From contig NZ_CP034363.1 of assembly GCF_007981265.1 (NCBI RefSeq), positions 4,898,001 through 4,962,000 on the forward strand: a DNA stretch of 64,000 nt, read 5' to 3'. A program made the translations under genes and the position numbers. Origin of the DNA: Pantoea sp. CCBC3-3-1. GTDB lineage: Bacteria > Pseudomonadota > Gammaproteobacteria > Enterobacterales > Enterobacteriaceae. The notes under the pieces are model-generated. The model was not told the DNA's origin and made no database searches. It saw only the letters and a list, made by a program, of their open reading frames with translations. Positions 1-11,824 of this stretch are shown here, in pieces; the stretch's first letter is position 1, and each line of letters begins with the position of its first letter.

Positions 1-13
1 GACTGAGAAAGCA

Positions 14-475
14 ATGCTTTATGATAGTGTGATAAAAAAGAGCAAAGATGAATATACTAAAATAAGGGCTATCATAAACAAAGCTAAAAACAATATACAA
101 AATGAATCTTTTGACACGATTACAATAGAAGATAAGGAAGAAGTGAAGAATGCATATATATATCTTTTTACTCAGCGCCTTGATAAACTAACCATAATCT
201 GCCACGAAGTATTATGGGAAGTTTACAATCAAGAAAAAAACATTCAGTCCTTATTAAACTTATATAGGCATAGTTCAATCATCTGGGGGCTAAATGGTGA
301 TACTGAAAATGATACGAAATACTTAAATTATTTATATGAAAGGAGAGCCGAATTTGAAAGCTCTGAAGTGGCTGCATTATTTCATAACCTTCTAATTACT
401 AGAATCAGTCACAATGAAGGCGATGATCTTAAAAGGATGCCACTCTCAAATGTACCAATTGATGTACCAAAATAA
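14..475 (+). CDS. hypothetical protein, AT-rich, possibly 5'-truncated
   Basis: I do not recognise this 153-residue reading. It is rich in Lys, Asn, Ile and Glu, looks soluble and mostly helical, and shows no signal peptide, membrane segment or catalytic motif. The frame stays open upstream to base 2, so the gene may start outside the window; ATG at 14 has a weak GAGAA-like ribosome site just before it. Base composition is clearly more AT-rich than the housekeeping genes to the right, which suggests horizontal acquisition. A hairpin terminator lies about 110 bp downstream. No function is proposed. Confidence 0.55.
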   Translation: MLYDSVIKKSKDEYTKIRAIINKAKNNIQNESFDTITIEDKEEVKNAYIYLFTQRLDKLTIICHEVLWEVYNQEKNIQSLLNLYRHSSIIWGLNGDTENDTKYLNYLYERRAEFESSEVAALFHNLLITRISHNEGDDLKRMPLSNVPIDVPK

Positions 476-586
476 ACATTATAAGAAAAAATGTATATAT
501 TTCAATTATATAATAATGAGTCAGCAATTAGATCCAGAATATCGAGTAAGTTCGTGTCTCTTTAACGTACGGAATTTACGTCTGAT

Positions 587-610
587 AAAACCCGCGATTT
601 GCGGGTTTTA
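587..610 (+). terminator. Rho-independent terminator
   Basis: Stem AAAACCCGC / GCGGGTTTT around an ATTT loop, followed by ATTGTTT. It is placed to end transcription of the AT-rich gene at the left edge and is nearly symmetric, so it could also work on the other strand. Confidence 0.75.
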
Positions 611-814
611 TTGTTTCAATGTTTAGGCTGCTCTATAAAAAAAGGCAGTCTGTGTTCTTTATTATCAGCTTAAAATATTCTGATAACCGACCTCTAAAAA
701 ATCTGATTTAGAAACTACCCACTCTCATTTATGCAGACCGTTATTTGAGTATGCTTAGGTTTTGATCACCCGCGTCGTTTTACAGCGCTTATTACAAAGC
801 ACGCAGCAGGTTGA
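611..814. other. non-coding spacer
   Basis: Together with 476-586 this is about 340 bp without a convincing gene. Apart from the hairpin at 587-610 I see only AT-rich sequence with short unconvincing ORFs. Confidence 0.5.
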
Positions 815-1435
815 TCACAGTTCATTGATGATCTTTGCTTTGGTCGTTTCATATTCTGAATCGCTAATCAGACCTTCTTCGAGTAATTTCTTCGCTTTTT
901 TGAGGCGTTCCACTGCGCTGCTTTCCTTATCTGGTTCAACGGCAGGCGAATGATTTCCGAAGTTACCAAAACCACCTGATTTAGCGCGCAGCTCTTCCAG
1001 TTCACGCAGACGTCTTTTTTCACGCCAGGACTGCTCATGCTCCTGGCCAATCTTGTAGATTTCCTGGGCTTCGTCTTTACGTAATCCGTTAAGTTGGTAA
1101 CGAACGACTTTACCTTCTGTGGCCAGATCGGGCTGTTCCAGGGCACTTATATACAGGGTGCTACCAAAAATCCCTGCTTTGATTTGCATGTTTTTTAAAT
1201 CCTGCCAACGGACGTCAACAGGTGTGAAGCCACCCAGTAAACCCCGGCTCATGCCAATAAAACGTCCTGATGTCGCACTGGCTATTATTCTGCGTTGGGT
1301 TAGCGCAAACAACCGGCGCTGAATGGCAACTTTTAATAATGATTCGCCCGGCACCAGCATAGAAGTGAGGTAGCTGAACGCTTTCTCTAATCCCTTTTCT
1401 GGAACAATGGTTTGCTGTGTATCAGTACTACTCAT
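815..1435 (-). CDS. PH-like and SHOCT domain protein
   Basis: A 206-residue soluble protein. The N-terminal half (about residues 15-125) has the pattern of a bacterial PH-like domain (YokE-type): LVPGESLL, then RRLFALTQRRIIA, then VRWQDLKNMQIKAGIFG. After a charged helical linker (EQSWREKRRLRELEEL, about 130-150), the last 30 residues (AVERLKKAKKLLEEGLISD...) form a typical SHOCT motif, a short helical domain often found at protein termini and thought to mediate oligomer contacts. The start is supported by AGGAG 8 bp upstream of the ATG. Function is unknown; related proteins are membrane- or stress-associated by guilt of domain only. Confidence 0.8.
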   Translation of the reverse strand: MSSTDTQQTIVPEKGLEKAFSYLTSMLVPGESLLKVAIQRRLFALTQRRIIASATSGRFIGMSRGLLGGFTPVDVRWQDLKNMQIKAGIFGSTLYISALEQPDLATEGKVVRYQLNGLRKDEAQEIYKIGQEHEQSWREKRRLRELEELRAKSGGFGNFGNHSPAVEPDKESSAVERLKKAKKLLEEGLISDSEYETTKAKIINEL

Positions 1436-1700
1436 AAAGGCTCCTGCTGTGTGATAGCAATCAAATGAGATCGCGATAAATAGACTTTTTTTACGATGAT
1501 TTATTAAAAAATATTTACTATCTGCCCGGTTGTCTACCGAATTGTAAACTTTTTTGCCAGACAGCTTGAGGGTACGGGTAAGGCTCCGCTGATGGCAGTC
1601 TTAAAAGATTAAACGCCGAAGCGTTAAAGATGAATAGGCTAATCTACCTTACCAGGCTAAAATGCCCCCTATTTTTTTATGGATTAATTTGAGGCTGACT

Positions 1701-2039
1701 ATGCAAACCCTTCCTCCCTGCCCTAAATGTCATTCTGAATATACCTGGCAGGATGGCGAGCTCAATAATTGTCCGGAATGCGGACATGTATGGACTGAGG
1801 GCGCAGACGCTTCCACAGAAGATACGCTGATAGTAAAAGACGCGAACGGCAATCTGCTGGCTGATGGCGATAGCGTAACCGTCATCAAAGACCTTAAGGT
1901 GAAAGGAAGTTCCACTCCCCTCAAGATCGGCACAAAAGTGAAAAGCATTCGCCTGGTTGAAGGCGATCATAATATCGATTGCAAAATCGATGGCTTTGGC
2001 CCAATGAAGCTGAAATCAGAGTTCGTGAAGAAAAACTAA
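1701..2039 (+). CDS. yjdM: YjdM/PhnA-family zinc-ribbon protein
   Basis: A 112-residue protein beginning [19 protein letters not shown]. The N-terminal zinc ribbon has two CPxC knuckles (CPKC near residue 7 and CPEC near 25), followed by a PhnA-type beta domain with [24 protein letters not shown]. coli YjdM, formerly PhnA, has this architecture; it was once linked to phosphonate use, but its biochemical role is not settled. A longer reading from 1662 exists, but ATG 1701 is preceded by TTGAGG at good spacing and matches the family's usual N-terminus. It appears monocistronic, with a hairpin downstream at 2064-2107. Confidence 0.88.
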   Translation: MQTLPPCPKCHSEYTWQDGELNNCPECGHVWTEGADASTEDTLIVKDANGNLLADGDSVTVIKDLKVKGSSTPLKIGTKVKSIRLVEGDHNIDCKIDGFGPMKLKSEFVKKN

Positions 2040-2063
2040 CCCTAAACCGTCTCTCTTCATAAG

Positions 2064-2107
2064 CCGTTACTGGTTTGTAAATTGATAGTAAAGCAGTAAC
2101 GGTTGTT
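2064..2107 (+). terminator. probable terminator of the YjdM-like gene
   Basis: Inverted repeat CCGTTACTG / CAGTAACGG with a 21-base loop, followed by TTGTTT. Confidence 0.55.
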
Positions 2108-2151
2108 TAGCTTCACTCTTCCACAGAGCGATATCGCCTCTCGTAAATTGT

Positions 2152-2310
2152 TCAAACCGAACAAAAATGGGTAAAGCTGAATTTTTCGGCCAGCAGGAAC
2201 AATAATCTTATAGCCTCCGGGCTGTGAACTACCGCTCCCGGTGTAAGAGGTTCGCCTGTCTCAGGATGGATCCCTTTTGCCAGCAGCCTGAGTACTTCTC
2301 CAGCCATCAT
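2152..2310 (-). CDS. small protein of unknown function (52 aa)
   Basis: A short reading frame starting MMAGEVLRLLAKGIHPETGE and ending LAEKFSFTHFCSV. The ATG has an excellent AAGGAG eight bases upstream. The core pattern (L-x-x-LAKGI-x-PETGEPL followed by a predicted helix PEAIRLLFLLAEKF) resembles small uncharacterised bacterial proteins that carry a 'G-I-x-P-x-TGE' signature; I recall this pattern only loosely and do not assign a function. It lies alone between yjdM (other strand) and yicG (divergent). Too short for most gene callers; the RBS and ordered composition argue that it is real. Confidence 0.6.
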   Translation of the reverse strand: MMAGEVLRLLAKGIHPETGEPLTPGAVVHSPEAIRLLFLLAEKFSFTHFCSV

Positions 2311-2585
2311 TGCGTTTTCTCCTTAAATGATGGAATGCTCTGTGAGCCCTGAGTAAAACCGCCATCATGATCATTTTTAGCTGACAGCACCCTGACAGGC
2401 TAATCTTTGGTGGCGCTTTATATATTTGTAACCCGCTAATAAATAATCATTATTATCAAATGTCCGCTTAAGAAATTCAGTGTTCGCATTAGTTAAAATA
2501 ATCTGGAAATTGATCGTTAAAAAAATTCAATCGCCAGCCTGTGACAGATGCTTCAGGCTTGCCGCCGATTCCTCAGGAGCGGGCT

Positions 2586-5109
<2,524 letters not shown>

Positions 5110-5121
5110 TCAAGAAGAATC

Positions 5122-5745
5122 ATGGCTCAAGGCACACTTTTTATTGTTTCAGCTCCCAGCGGCGCGGGTAAATCCAGCCTGATCCATGCACTGCTGAAGA
5201 CACAACCGTTATACGACACCCAAGTTTCTATTTCCCATACCACACGGGGAATACGTCCGGGTGAAAATCATGGTGAACACTACTATTTCGTCAACCACGA
5301 CGAATTCCGTGGCATGATCGAAGAAGAAGCTTTTCTGGAACATGCTGAAGTGTTTGGCAATTATTACGGTACTTCCCGTAAAGCGATTGAACAGGTGCTT
5401 TCTACCGGCGTGGATGTCTTTTTAGATATCGACTGGCAGGGTGCCCAGCAAATTCGCCAAAAGATGCCGCAGGCACGCACTATTTTTGTCCTGCCGCCAT
5501 CAAAAGATGAGCTGGATCGCCGCCTGCGTGGCCGCGGCCAGGACAGCGAAGAGGTTATCACCAAACGAATGGCGCAAGCCGTCGCGGAAATGAGCCACTT
5601 TGCAGAATATGATTACCTCATTGTGAATGATGATTTCGATCTGGCGCTGTCCGATCTGAAAACCATTATTCGCGCCGAGCGTCTGCGAATGGGCCGTCAA
5701 AAGTCCCGTCATGATGCTTTAATCAGCAAACTGTTGGCAGACTGA
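5122..5745 (+). CDS. gmk: guanylate kinase
   Basis: Cytoplasmic guanylate kinase, 207 residues, the same length as in E. coli. It converts GMP and ATP to GDP and ADP, feeding GTP and (p)ppGpp synthesis. The P-loop is [11 protein letters not shown] (about residues 9-19), followed by the GMP-binding segment [11 protein letters not shown] and the HYYFV stretch. It heads the conserved gmk-rpoZ-spoT-trmH-recG cluster; its placement beside spoT is functionally coherent since it controls guanine nucleotide supply. It is divergent from ligB with a 249-bp spacer. Confidence 0.97.
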   Translation: MAQGTLFIVSAPSGAGKSSLIHALLKTQPLYDTQVSISHTTRGIRPGENHGEHYYFVNHDEFRGMIEEEAFLEHAEVFGNYYGTSRKAIEQVLSTGVDVFLDIDWQGAQQIRQKMPQARTIFVLPPSKDELDRRLRGRGQDSEEVITKRMAQAVAEMSHFAEYDYLIVNDDFDLALSDLKTIIRAERLRMGRQKSRHDALISKLLAD

Positions 5746-5798
5746 GGACAACTCAGTATGATGCCCAGTCATTTCGTCAACCGTGGAGTATCACACTT

Positions 5799-6074
5799 AT
5801 GGCACGCGTAACCGTACAGGACGCAGTAGAAAAAATTGGTAACCGTTTTGACCTGGTTCTGGTCGCCGCTCGTCGCGCTCGCCAGATGCAGGTTGGCGGT
5901 AAAGATCCGCTGGTTCCGGAAGAAAACGATAAATCTACCGTAATCGCACTGCGTGAGATCGAAGAAGGTTTGATCACCAACCAGATTCTGGATGTGCGTG
6001 ATCGTCAGGAGCAGCAAGAGCAGGAAGCCGCTGAGTTACAGGCTGTTACCGCTATCGCTGAAGGTCGTCGTTAA
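5799..6074 (+). CDS. rpoZ: RNA polymerase omega subunit
   Basis: A 91-residue protein beginning [20 protein letters not shown], essentially the enterobacterial omega subunit. Omega folds against the beta' C-terminus, helps assemble RNA polymerase and forms part of ppGpp site 1. The segment RARQMQVGG and the helical tail [14 protein letters not shown] are typical. Lies 53 bp downstream of gmk and 22 bp before spoT, so it is very likely cotranscribed; the TGGAG site sits 11 bp before the ATG. Confidence 0.97.
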   Translation: MARVTVQDAVEKIGNRFDLVLVAARRARQMQVGGKDPLVPEENDKSTVIALREIEEGLITNQILDVRDRQEQQEQEAAELQAVTAIAEGRR

Positions 6075-6096
6075 TTATTAGCCGGAAGGCTCGCCC

Positions 6097-8217
6097 TTGT
6101 ATCTGTTTGAAAGTCTCAATCAACTGATTGAAAAATACTTGCCTGAGGACCAGATAAAGCGCCTCAAGCAAGCATACCTTGTCGCACGTGATGCTCACGA
6201 GGGACAGACGCGCTCCAGCGGTGAGCCTTACATTACCCACCCGGTTGCCGTTGCCTGCATCCTGGCGGAAATGAAGCTCGACCATGAAACACTCATGGCC
6301 GCGCTTTTGCACGATGTTATCGAGGACACCCCCGCCACCTATCAGGATATGGAACAGCTTTTTGGCCGAACCGTAGCTGAACTGGTTGAAGGGGTTTCCA
6401 AACTCGATAAGCTGAAATTCCGCGATAAGAAAGAAGCGCAGGCCGAAAACTTCCGCAAAATGATCATGGCAATGGTGCAGGATATTCGCGTCATTCTGAT
6501 CAAACTGGCCGACCGTACGCATAACATGCGGACTCTGGGCGCATTACGCCCGGATAAAAAGCGCCGTATTGCGCTGGAAACGCTGGAAATCTACAGTCCG
6601 CTGGCCCACAGGCTGGGTATTCATCACCTGAAAACCGAGCTGGAAGAGCTGGGCTTCGAAGCGCTCTACCCCAACCGCTACCGCGTCATCAAAGAAGTGG
6701 TGAAAGCGGCCCGTGGCAATCGTAAAGAGATGATTCAAAAGATCCTTTCTGAAATTGACGGTCGCCTTCAGGAAGCGGGTATCCCCTGCCGCGTCAGCGG
6801 AAGGGAAAAGCACCTCTACTCGATTTATTGCAAAATGCACCTGAAAGAGCAGCGCTTCCATTCAATTATGGATATCTACGCTTTCCGGGTCATCGTCAGC
6901 GATGTCGACACCTGTTATCGGGTGCTTGGACAGATGCACAGCCTCTACAAGCCTCGTCCTGGCAGAGTAAAAGATTATATCGCCATTCCCAAAGCTAACG
7001 GCTATCAGTCGCTGCATACCTCAATGATCGGGCCACATGGCGTGCCGGTTGAGGTGCAGATCCGCACAGAAGATATGGATCAGATGGCTGAAATGGGTGT
7101 GGCTGCGCACTGGGCTTATAAAGAACAGGGTGAAAGCAGCACCACGGCGCAAATCCGTGCCCAACGCTGGCTGCAAAGCCTGTTGGAACTGCAACAGAGT
7201 GCCGGTAGCTCCTTTGAGTTTATTGAGAGCGTTAAATCCGATCTGTTCCCGGATGAAATTTACGTCTTTACGCCAGAAGGCCGTATCGTTGAGCTACCCG
7301 CCGATGCCACACCGGTAGACTTTGCTTACGCCGTTCATACCGATATCGGCCATGCCTGCGTCGGCGCGCGCGTCGACCGTCAGCCTTATCCGCTGTCGCA
7401 GCCGTTGACCAGCGGGCAGACTGTCGAAATCATTACCGCACCCGGCGCGCGTCCTAACGCTGCCTGGCTTAACTTTGTGGTCAGTTCAAAAGCGCGTGCA
7501 AAAATTCGCCAGCTGTTGAAAAACCTCAAGCGGGAAGATTCGGTCAGCCTGGGACGCCGCCTGTTGAATCATGCGTTAGGCGGTAGCCGCAAGCTGGCTG
7601 AAATCGCGCCGGAAAGCGTTCAGCACGAGCTGGAACGTATGAAGCTGGCTACGCTGGACGATCTGCTGGCCGAAATTGGCCTTGGCAACGCCATGAGCGT
7701 GGTAGTGGCGAAAAATCTTCAGCAGAACGATCAGCCTGCCCCGGTGACTCAGACTTCCAACACGCCGTCGCGCAGCAAATTACCGATTAAGGGCGCTGAT
7801 GGCGTGCTTATCACCTTTGCCAAGTGCTGCCGCCCAATTCCTGGCGACCCCATCGTGGCGCATGTCAGCCCCGGTAAAGGGCTGGTGGTGCACCATGAAT
7901 CCTGCCGTAATATTCGTGGCTATCAGAAAGAGCCAGAGAAGTTTATGGCGGTGGAATGGGATAAAGACACCGAGCAGGAATTTGTCGCGGAGATCAAAGT
8001 GGATATGTTTAACCACCAGGGCGCGCTGGCGAACCTCACGGCAGCCATCAATACGGCAGGATCCAATATTCAGAGCCTGAATACGGAAGAGAAAGATGGC
8101 CGTGTTTACTGCGCCTTTATCCGTCTGACAGCCCGCGATCGCGTCCATCTGGCGAACATTATGCGTAAAATCCGCGTAATGCCGGATGTGATTAAAGTTC
8201 ACCGTAATCGAAATTAG
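6097..8217 (+). CDS. spoT: bifunctional (p)ppGpp synthetase/hydrolase SpoT
   Basis: A 706-residue RelA/SpoT homologue. Domains in order: HD hydrolase (about 20-190) with HPVAVACILAEMKLD and the catalytic HD in LLHDVIEDT; synthetase (about 220-340) with GREKHLYSIYCKM and RPGRVKDYIAIPKANGYQSLHT; TGS (about 385-450) beginning DEIYVFTPEGRIVELP; helical/zinc-finger region with AKCCRPIPGD; and a C-terminal ACT domain (about 630-700). The hydrolase motif is intact, which separates it from RelA. The start codon is TTG at 6097, as in E. coli, preceded by GGAAGG. Cotranscribed with gmk and rpoZ; trmH follows after 3 bp. Confidence 0.97.
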   Translation: MYLFESLNQLIEKYLPEDQIKRLKQAYLVARDAHEGQTRSSGEPYITHPVAVACILAEMKLDHETLMAALLHDVIEDTPATYQDMEQLFGRTVAELVEGVSKLDKLKFRDKKEAQAENFRKMIMAMVQDIRVILIKLADRTHNMRTLGALRPDKKRRIALETLEIYSPLAHRLGIHHLKTELEELGFEALYPNRYRVIKEVVKAARGNRKEMIQKILSEIDGRLQEAGIPCRVSGREKHLYSIYCKMHLKEQRFHSIMDIYAFRVIVSDVDTCYRVLGQMHSLYKPRPGRVKDYIAIPKANGYQSLHTSMIGPHGVPVEVQIRTEDMDQMAEMGVAAHWAYKEQGESSTTAQIRAQRWLQSLLELQQSAGSSFEFIESVKSDLFPDEIYVFTPEGRIVELPADATPVDFAYAVHTDIGHACVGARVDRQPYPLSQPLTSGQTVEIITAPGARPNAAWLNFVVSSKARAKIRQLLKNLKREDSVSLGRRLLNHALGGSRKLAEIAPESVQHELERMKLATLDDLLAEIGLGNAMSVVVAKNLQQNDQPAPVTQTSNTPSRSKLPIKGADGVLITFAKCCRPIPGDPIVAHVSPGKGLVVHHESCRNIRGYQKEPEKFMAVEWDKDTEQEFVAEIKVDMFNHQGALANLTAAINTAGSNIQSLNTEEKDGRVYCAFIRLTARDRVHLANIMRKIRVMPDVIKVHRNRN

Positions 8218-8220
8218 TGC

Positions 8221-8919
8221 ATGAATGCTCAACGCTTTGCCCGTATCCAGGAGATGCTGGCCGCTCGTCAGCACGATCTGACCGTTTGTATGGAACAGGT
8301 GCATAAACCGCATAACGTTTCCGCCGTTATTCGTACGGCGGATGCAGTTGGGGTACACGAAGTCCATGCGGTGTGGCCCGGCAGCCGAATGCGAACCATG
8401 GTTTCTTCTGCTGCGGGCAGCAACAGCTGGGTGCAGGTCAAAACGCACACCACCATCACCGACGCCGTCAGTCACCTGAAAGGCCAGGGAATGCAAATTC
8501 TGGCCACGCACCTCTCCGACGACGCGGTAGACTTTCGGGAAATCGACTATACCCGCCCGACCTGCATTTTGATGGGTCAGGAAAAAACCGGTATTACTCA
8601 GCAAGCGTTGGATCTCGCCGACCAGGACATCATTATTCCGATGATCGGCATGGTACAGTCGCTCAACGTTTCCGTTGCCTCTGCGCTTATCCTGTATGAA
8701 GCGCAGCGCCAGCGGCAGAATGCGGGCATGTATCAGCGTCAGGAAAGCGATCTGCCTTATGACGAGCAGCAGCGCCTGCTGTTTGAAGGCGGCTACCCGG
8801 TGCTGGCGCGAGTGGCGAAACATAAAGGTTTGCCTTACCCGGAAATCAGCGACACGGGTCAGGTGGTTGCCAGCCCGGAATGGTGGGCAACCATGCAAGC
8901 GTCGGTACGTAAAAAATGA
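8221..8919 (+). CDS. trmH: tRNA (guanosine-18-2'-O)-methyltransferase
   Basis: A 232-residue SPOUT-family methyltransferase (formerly SpoU) that methylates the ribose of G18 in the tRNA D-loop using SAM. The three SpoU motifs are present: NVSAVIRTADAVGVHEV (about residue 34), LMGQEKTGI (about 118), and IPMIGMVQSLNVSVASALI (about 140), the last forming the trefoil-knot SAM site. A C-terminal TrmH extension runs to residue 232. It sits 3 bp after spoT and overlaps the recG start by 4 bp (ATGA), so translation is probably coupled. Confidence 0.96.
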   Translation: MNAQRFARIQEMLAARQHDLTVCMEQVHKPHNVSAVIRTADAVGVHEVHAVWPGSRMRTMVSSAAGSNSWVQVKTHTTITDAVSHLKGQGMQILATHLSDDAVDFREIDYTRPTCILMGQEKTGITQQALDLADQDIIIPMIGMVQSLNVSVASALILYEAQRQRQNAGMYQRQESDLPYDEQQRLLFEGGYPVLARVAKHKGLPYPEISDTGQVVASPEWWATMQASVRKK

Positions 8920-10997
8920 TGGGCCGCCTGCTGGATGCCATCCCACTCAGTACGCTTTCCGGCGTTGGCGCAAGCCAGACCGGCAAGCTGGCGAAGCTGG
9001 GCCTGGCAACCGTGCAGGATCTGCTGTTGCATCTGCCGCTTCGTTACGAAGACCGCACCCAGCTTTACGCTATCAACGATCTTTTGCCGAATATCTATGC
9101 CACGGTTGAAGGCGAAGTCCTGCAAAGCGACATCTCTTTTGGCCGTCGTCGCATGCTGACCTGTCAGATTAGCGATGGCACCGGCGTTCTCACCCTGCGT
9201 TTTTTCAATTTTAATGCTGGCATGAAAAACAGCCTTGCCGCAGGACGGCGCGTGACCGCCTATGGTGAAATTAAACGCGGCCAGCGCGGGGCGGAGATTA
9301 TTCATCCTGAGTATCGCGTGCAGGGTGAAAACAGCGGTGTGGAATTGCAGGAAACGCTGACGCCAGTTTATTCCACAACGGAAGGCATTCGTCAGGCTAC
9401 GTTGCGCAATCTTACCGATCAGGCGCTTGAGCTGCTGAAAACCTGCCCTATCGCCGAACTGCTCCCGCCTGAACTGAGCCGGGGCATGATCAGCCTGCCG
9501 GATGCGCTGCGTACGCTGCACCGCCCACCGCCGGATATGGCGCTGGCCGATCTGGATAGCGGTACGCATCCTGCACAACGCCGTCTGATTATGGAAGAAT
9601 TACTGGCGCATAACCTCAGCATGCTGGCCGTACGTGCTGGCGCGCAGCGTTATCACGCACTGCCAATGCCGGCTCGCCGCGAGCTGTGCGATAAGCTGCT
9701 GGCCAGTTTGCCATTCAAGCCGACAGGCGCTCAGGCACGTGTAGTGCGAGAAATTGAACAGGACCTGGCGCAGGACTACCCAATGATGCGTCTTGTGCAG
9801 GGCGATGTCGGATCGGGCAAAACGCTGGTGGCCGCTTTGACCGCACTTGAAGTTATCGCCTGGGGCAAGCAGGTCGCGCTAATGGCACCGACTGAGCTGC
9901 TGGCCGAGCAGCATGCCAATAACTTCCGCCAGTGGTTTGAACCGCTGGGCATTGAGGTTGGCTGGCTGGCCGGTAAGCAGAAAGGAAAAGCACGCCTCGC
10001 GCAGCAGGAAGCTATCGCCAGCGGGCAGGTTTCGATGATTGTCGGCACCCATGCTATTTTCCAGGAACAGGTACAGTTTAACGGGCTGGCGCTGGTCATT
10101 ATCGACGAACAGCACCGCTTCGGCGTCCACCAGCGGCTGGCGCTGTGGGAAAAAGGGGAAGAACAGGGTTTTCATCCTCATCAGCTGATCATGACCGCCA
10201 CGCCCATTCCACGTACGCTGGCGATGACGGCCTATGCCGATCTGGAAACGTCGACCATTGATGAACTGCCGCCTGGCAGGACGCCGGTTACGACGGTTGC
10301 GATCCCCGATACCCGCCGTGCCGATATCATCGACCGGGTGAAGAGCGCCTGTAGCGGCGAAGGACGCCAGGCTTACTGGGTCTGTACATTGATTGAGGAA
10401 TCGGAACAGCTGGAAGCTCAGGCGGCGGAAGCAACCTGGGAAGAACTGAAGCTGGCGCTGCCTGAATTGCAGGTTGGGCTGGTGCACGGCCGCATGAAGC
10501 CGGCTGAGAAACAGGCCGTCATGCAGGCGTTCAAACAGGGTGAGATCCACTTGCTTATCGCCACCACGGTTATTGAAGTTGGCGTGGATGTGCCTAACGC
10601 GAGCCTGATGATTATCGAGAATCCTGAGCGTCTTGGCCTGGCGCAGCTGCATCAGCTCAGAGGCCGGGTAGGCCGAGGTTCTGTCGCTTCACACTGTGTT
10701 CTGCTGTATAAAGCGCCCCTCAGCAAAACGGCGCAAAAACGTCTTCAGGTTCTGCGGGACAGCAACGACGGTTTTGTGATTGCCCAGTGCGATCTGGAAA
10801 TTCGTGGGCCTGGCGAACTGCTGGGCACGCGACAGACCGGCAATGCTGAATTCAAAGTTGCCGATCTGCTGCGCGACGGCGCGATGATCCCTGAAGTCCA
10901 GCGTGTCGCCCGCCACATTCATCAACACTACCCCGAACAGGCACAGGCGCTGATTGAACGCTGGCTGCCGGAAACGCAGCGCTATACTAACGCCTGA
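8916..10997 (+). CDS. recG: ATP-dependent DNA helicase RecG
   Basis: A 693-residue superfamily 2 helicase that remodels stalled replication forks and branched recombination intermediates. The N-terminal wedge/OB domain (about 1-250) is followed by helicase domains with Walker A GDVGSGKTLVAA (about residue 294), a DEQH box in VIIDEQHRFGV, motif III TATPIPRTLAMTA, and motif VI QLRGRVGRG. The C-terminal TRG region (GPGELLGTRQTG) couples ATP hydrolysis to translocation. The start overlaps the trmH stop; a second ATG directly follows the first (MM), so the exact start could shift by one codon. Confidence 0.97.
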   Translation: MMGRLLDAIPLSTLSGVGASQTGKLAKLGLATVQDLLLHLPLRYEDRTQLYAINDLLPNIYATVEGEVLQSDISFGRRRMLTCQISDGTGVLTLRFFNFNAGMKNSLAAGRRVTAYGEIKRGQRGAEIIHPEYRVQGENSGVELQETLTPVYSTTEGIRQATLRNLTDQALELLKTCPIAELLPPELSRGMISLPDALRTLHRPPPDMALADLDSGTHPAQRRLIMEELLAHNLSMLAVRAGAQRYHALPMPARRELCDKLLASLPFKPTGAQARVVREIEQDLAQDYPMMRLVQGDVGSGKTLVAALTALEVIAWGKQVALMAPTELLAEQHANNFRQWFEPLGIEVGWLAGKQKGKARLAQQEAIASGQVSMIVGTHAIFQEQVQFNGLALVIIDEQHRFGVHQRLALWEKGEEQGFHPHQLIMTATPIPRTLAMTAYADLETSTIDELPPGRTPVTTVAIPDTRRADIIDRVKSACSGEGRQAYWVCTLIEESEQLEAQAAEATWEELKLALPELQVGLVHGRMKPAEKQAVMQAFKQGEIHLLIATTVIEVGVDVPNASLMIIENPERLGLAQLHQLRGRVGRGSVASHCVLLYKAPLSKTAQKRLQVLRDSNDGFVIAQCDLEIRGPGELLGTRQTGNAEFKVADLLRDGAMIPEVQRVARHIHQHYPEQAQALIERWLPETQRYTNA

Positions 10998-11002
10998 GGC
11001 GG

Positions 11003-11665
11003 CTAACGCCCGCTGAAGGCTGCCATAGCGGCAACCGCTTCGCTGGCATCCTGCTCGCCGGCGGTCAGTTCAATAATCACCCTTTTTACTTCTGGCTGTT
11101 CAACAAGAGCATGCAGCACGGCGGCAACGTCATCTCTGGGTACCGTACCGTAAGGGATGGCCAGCCCGGTACGTACTTTGCCGGTTCCGGCTTCGTTAAC
11201 CAGCGTGCCCGGCCGCAAAATCACCCAGTCCAGCGGCGTGGCCGCCAGCATGACGTCAGCCTGCTTCTTCACCTGCATATAATGCTCAAACCCCGGCGAC
11301 GGCGCTTTTCCGCGTCCGGCATCGGGAAAGGCTGAGACCAGCAGAAAACGGTTGATGCCAGCCAGCCGCGCCGCTTCTGCCGCAAAGCGTGCGCCGCGAC
11401 CATCAATACCGTCGGTCAGATCAACGCCTGCACCGCCCGCGCCCGCAGAGAATACCACTACGTCACTGCCCTGCATTGCCGCCGCCAGCCTTTCGCTACT
11501 GGTATTCATTAAATCGATATTCACCGGCGTTACGCCATCGGTTTCCAGCTGTTCTTTTTGACTGTCACGGCGGTGCGTTCCGGCAACCTGATGGCCCGCG
11601 TTAACCAGGCGTCTTCTCAGACGGCGACCCACGCCTCCTGTCGCACCAATAATAAATACCTGCAT
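11003..11665 (-). CDS. NAD(P)-binding atypical SDR protein
   Basis: A 220-residue Rossmann-fold protein of the NAD(P)H-binding/NmrA-like group. The dinucleotide site is at the N-terminus: MQVFIIGATGGVGRRL (GxxGxxG). RFLLVSAF and DWVILRPGTLVNE are typical of the SDR_a5 type, in which the classical Tyr-x-x-x-Lys pair is often missing; here YMQVKK gives a possible Y-x-x-x-K. The substrate is unknown; relatives act as quinone or flavin reductases or redox sensors. AAGGGG precedes the ATG at good spacing. It is convergent with recG, 5 bp separating the stops. Confidence 0.85.
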   Translation of the reverse strand: MQVFIIGATGGVGRRLRRRLVNAGHQVAGTHRRDSQKEQLETDGVTPVNIDLMNTSSERLAAAMQGSDVVVFSAGAGGAGVDLTDGIDGRGARFAAEAARLAGINRFLLVSAFPDAGRGKAPSPGFEHYMQVKKQADVMLAATPLDWVILRPGTLVNEAGTGKVRTGLAIPYGTVPRDDVAAVLHALVEQPEVKRVIIELTAGEQDASEAVAAMAAFSGR

Positions 11666-11824
11666 AGTGTTCCCCTTGTTGTTTTGGTCTGTACCGATCT
11701 TAGTGAATCCTGGCCAATTTTGCTGTGTATCCTCTACACGTGAGAACTTTCACTACTGGCAATCGTTTGCTTTTGGCGGTTATAAGATTAAAATCGCCTC
11801 TTTGCTCGCAAGGGTTCCGTCAGA

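Noticed and set aside
7780..8946. 388-codon open frame on the minus strand
   Set aside because: It is antisense to the end of spoT and all of trmH, has no RBS or domain, and is explained by codon bias of the real genes.
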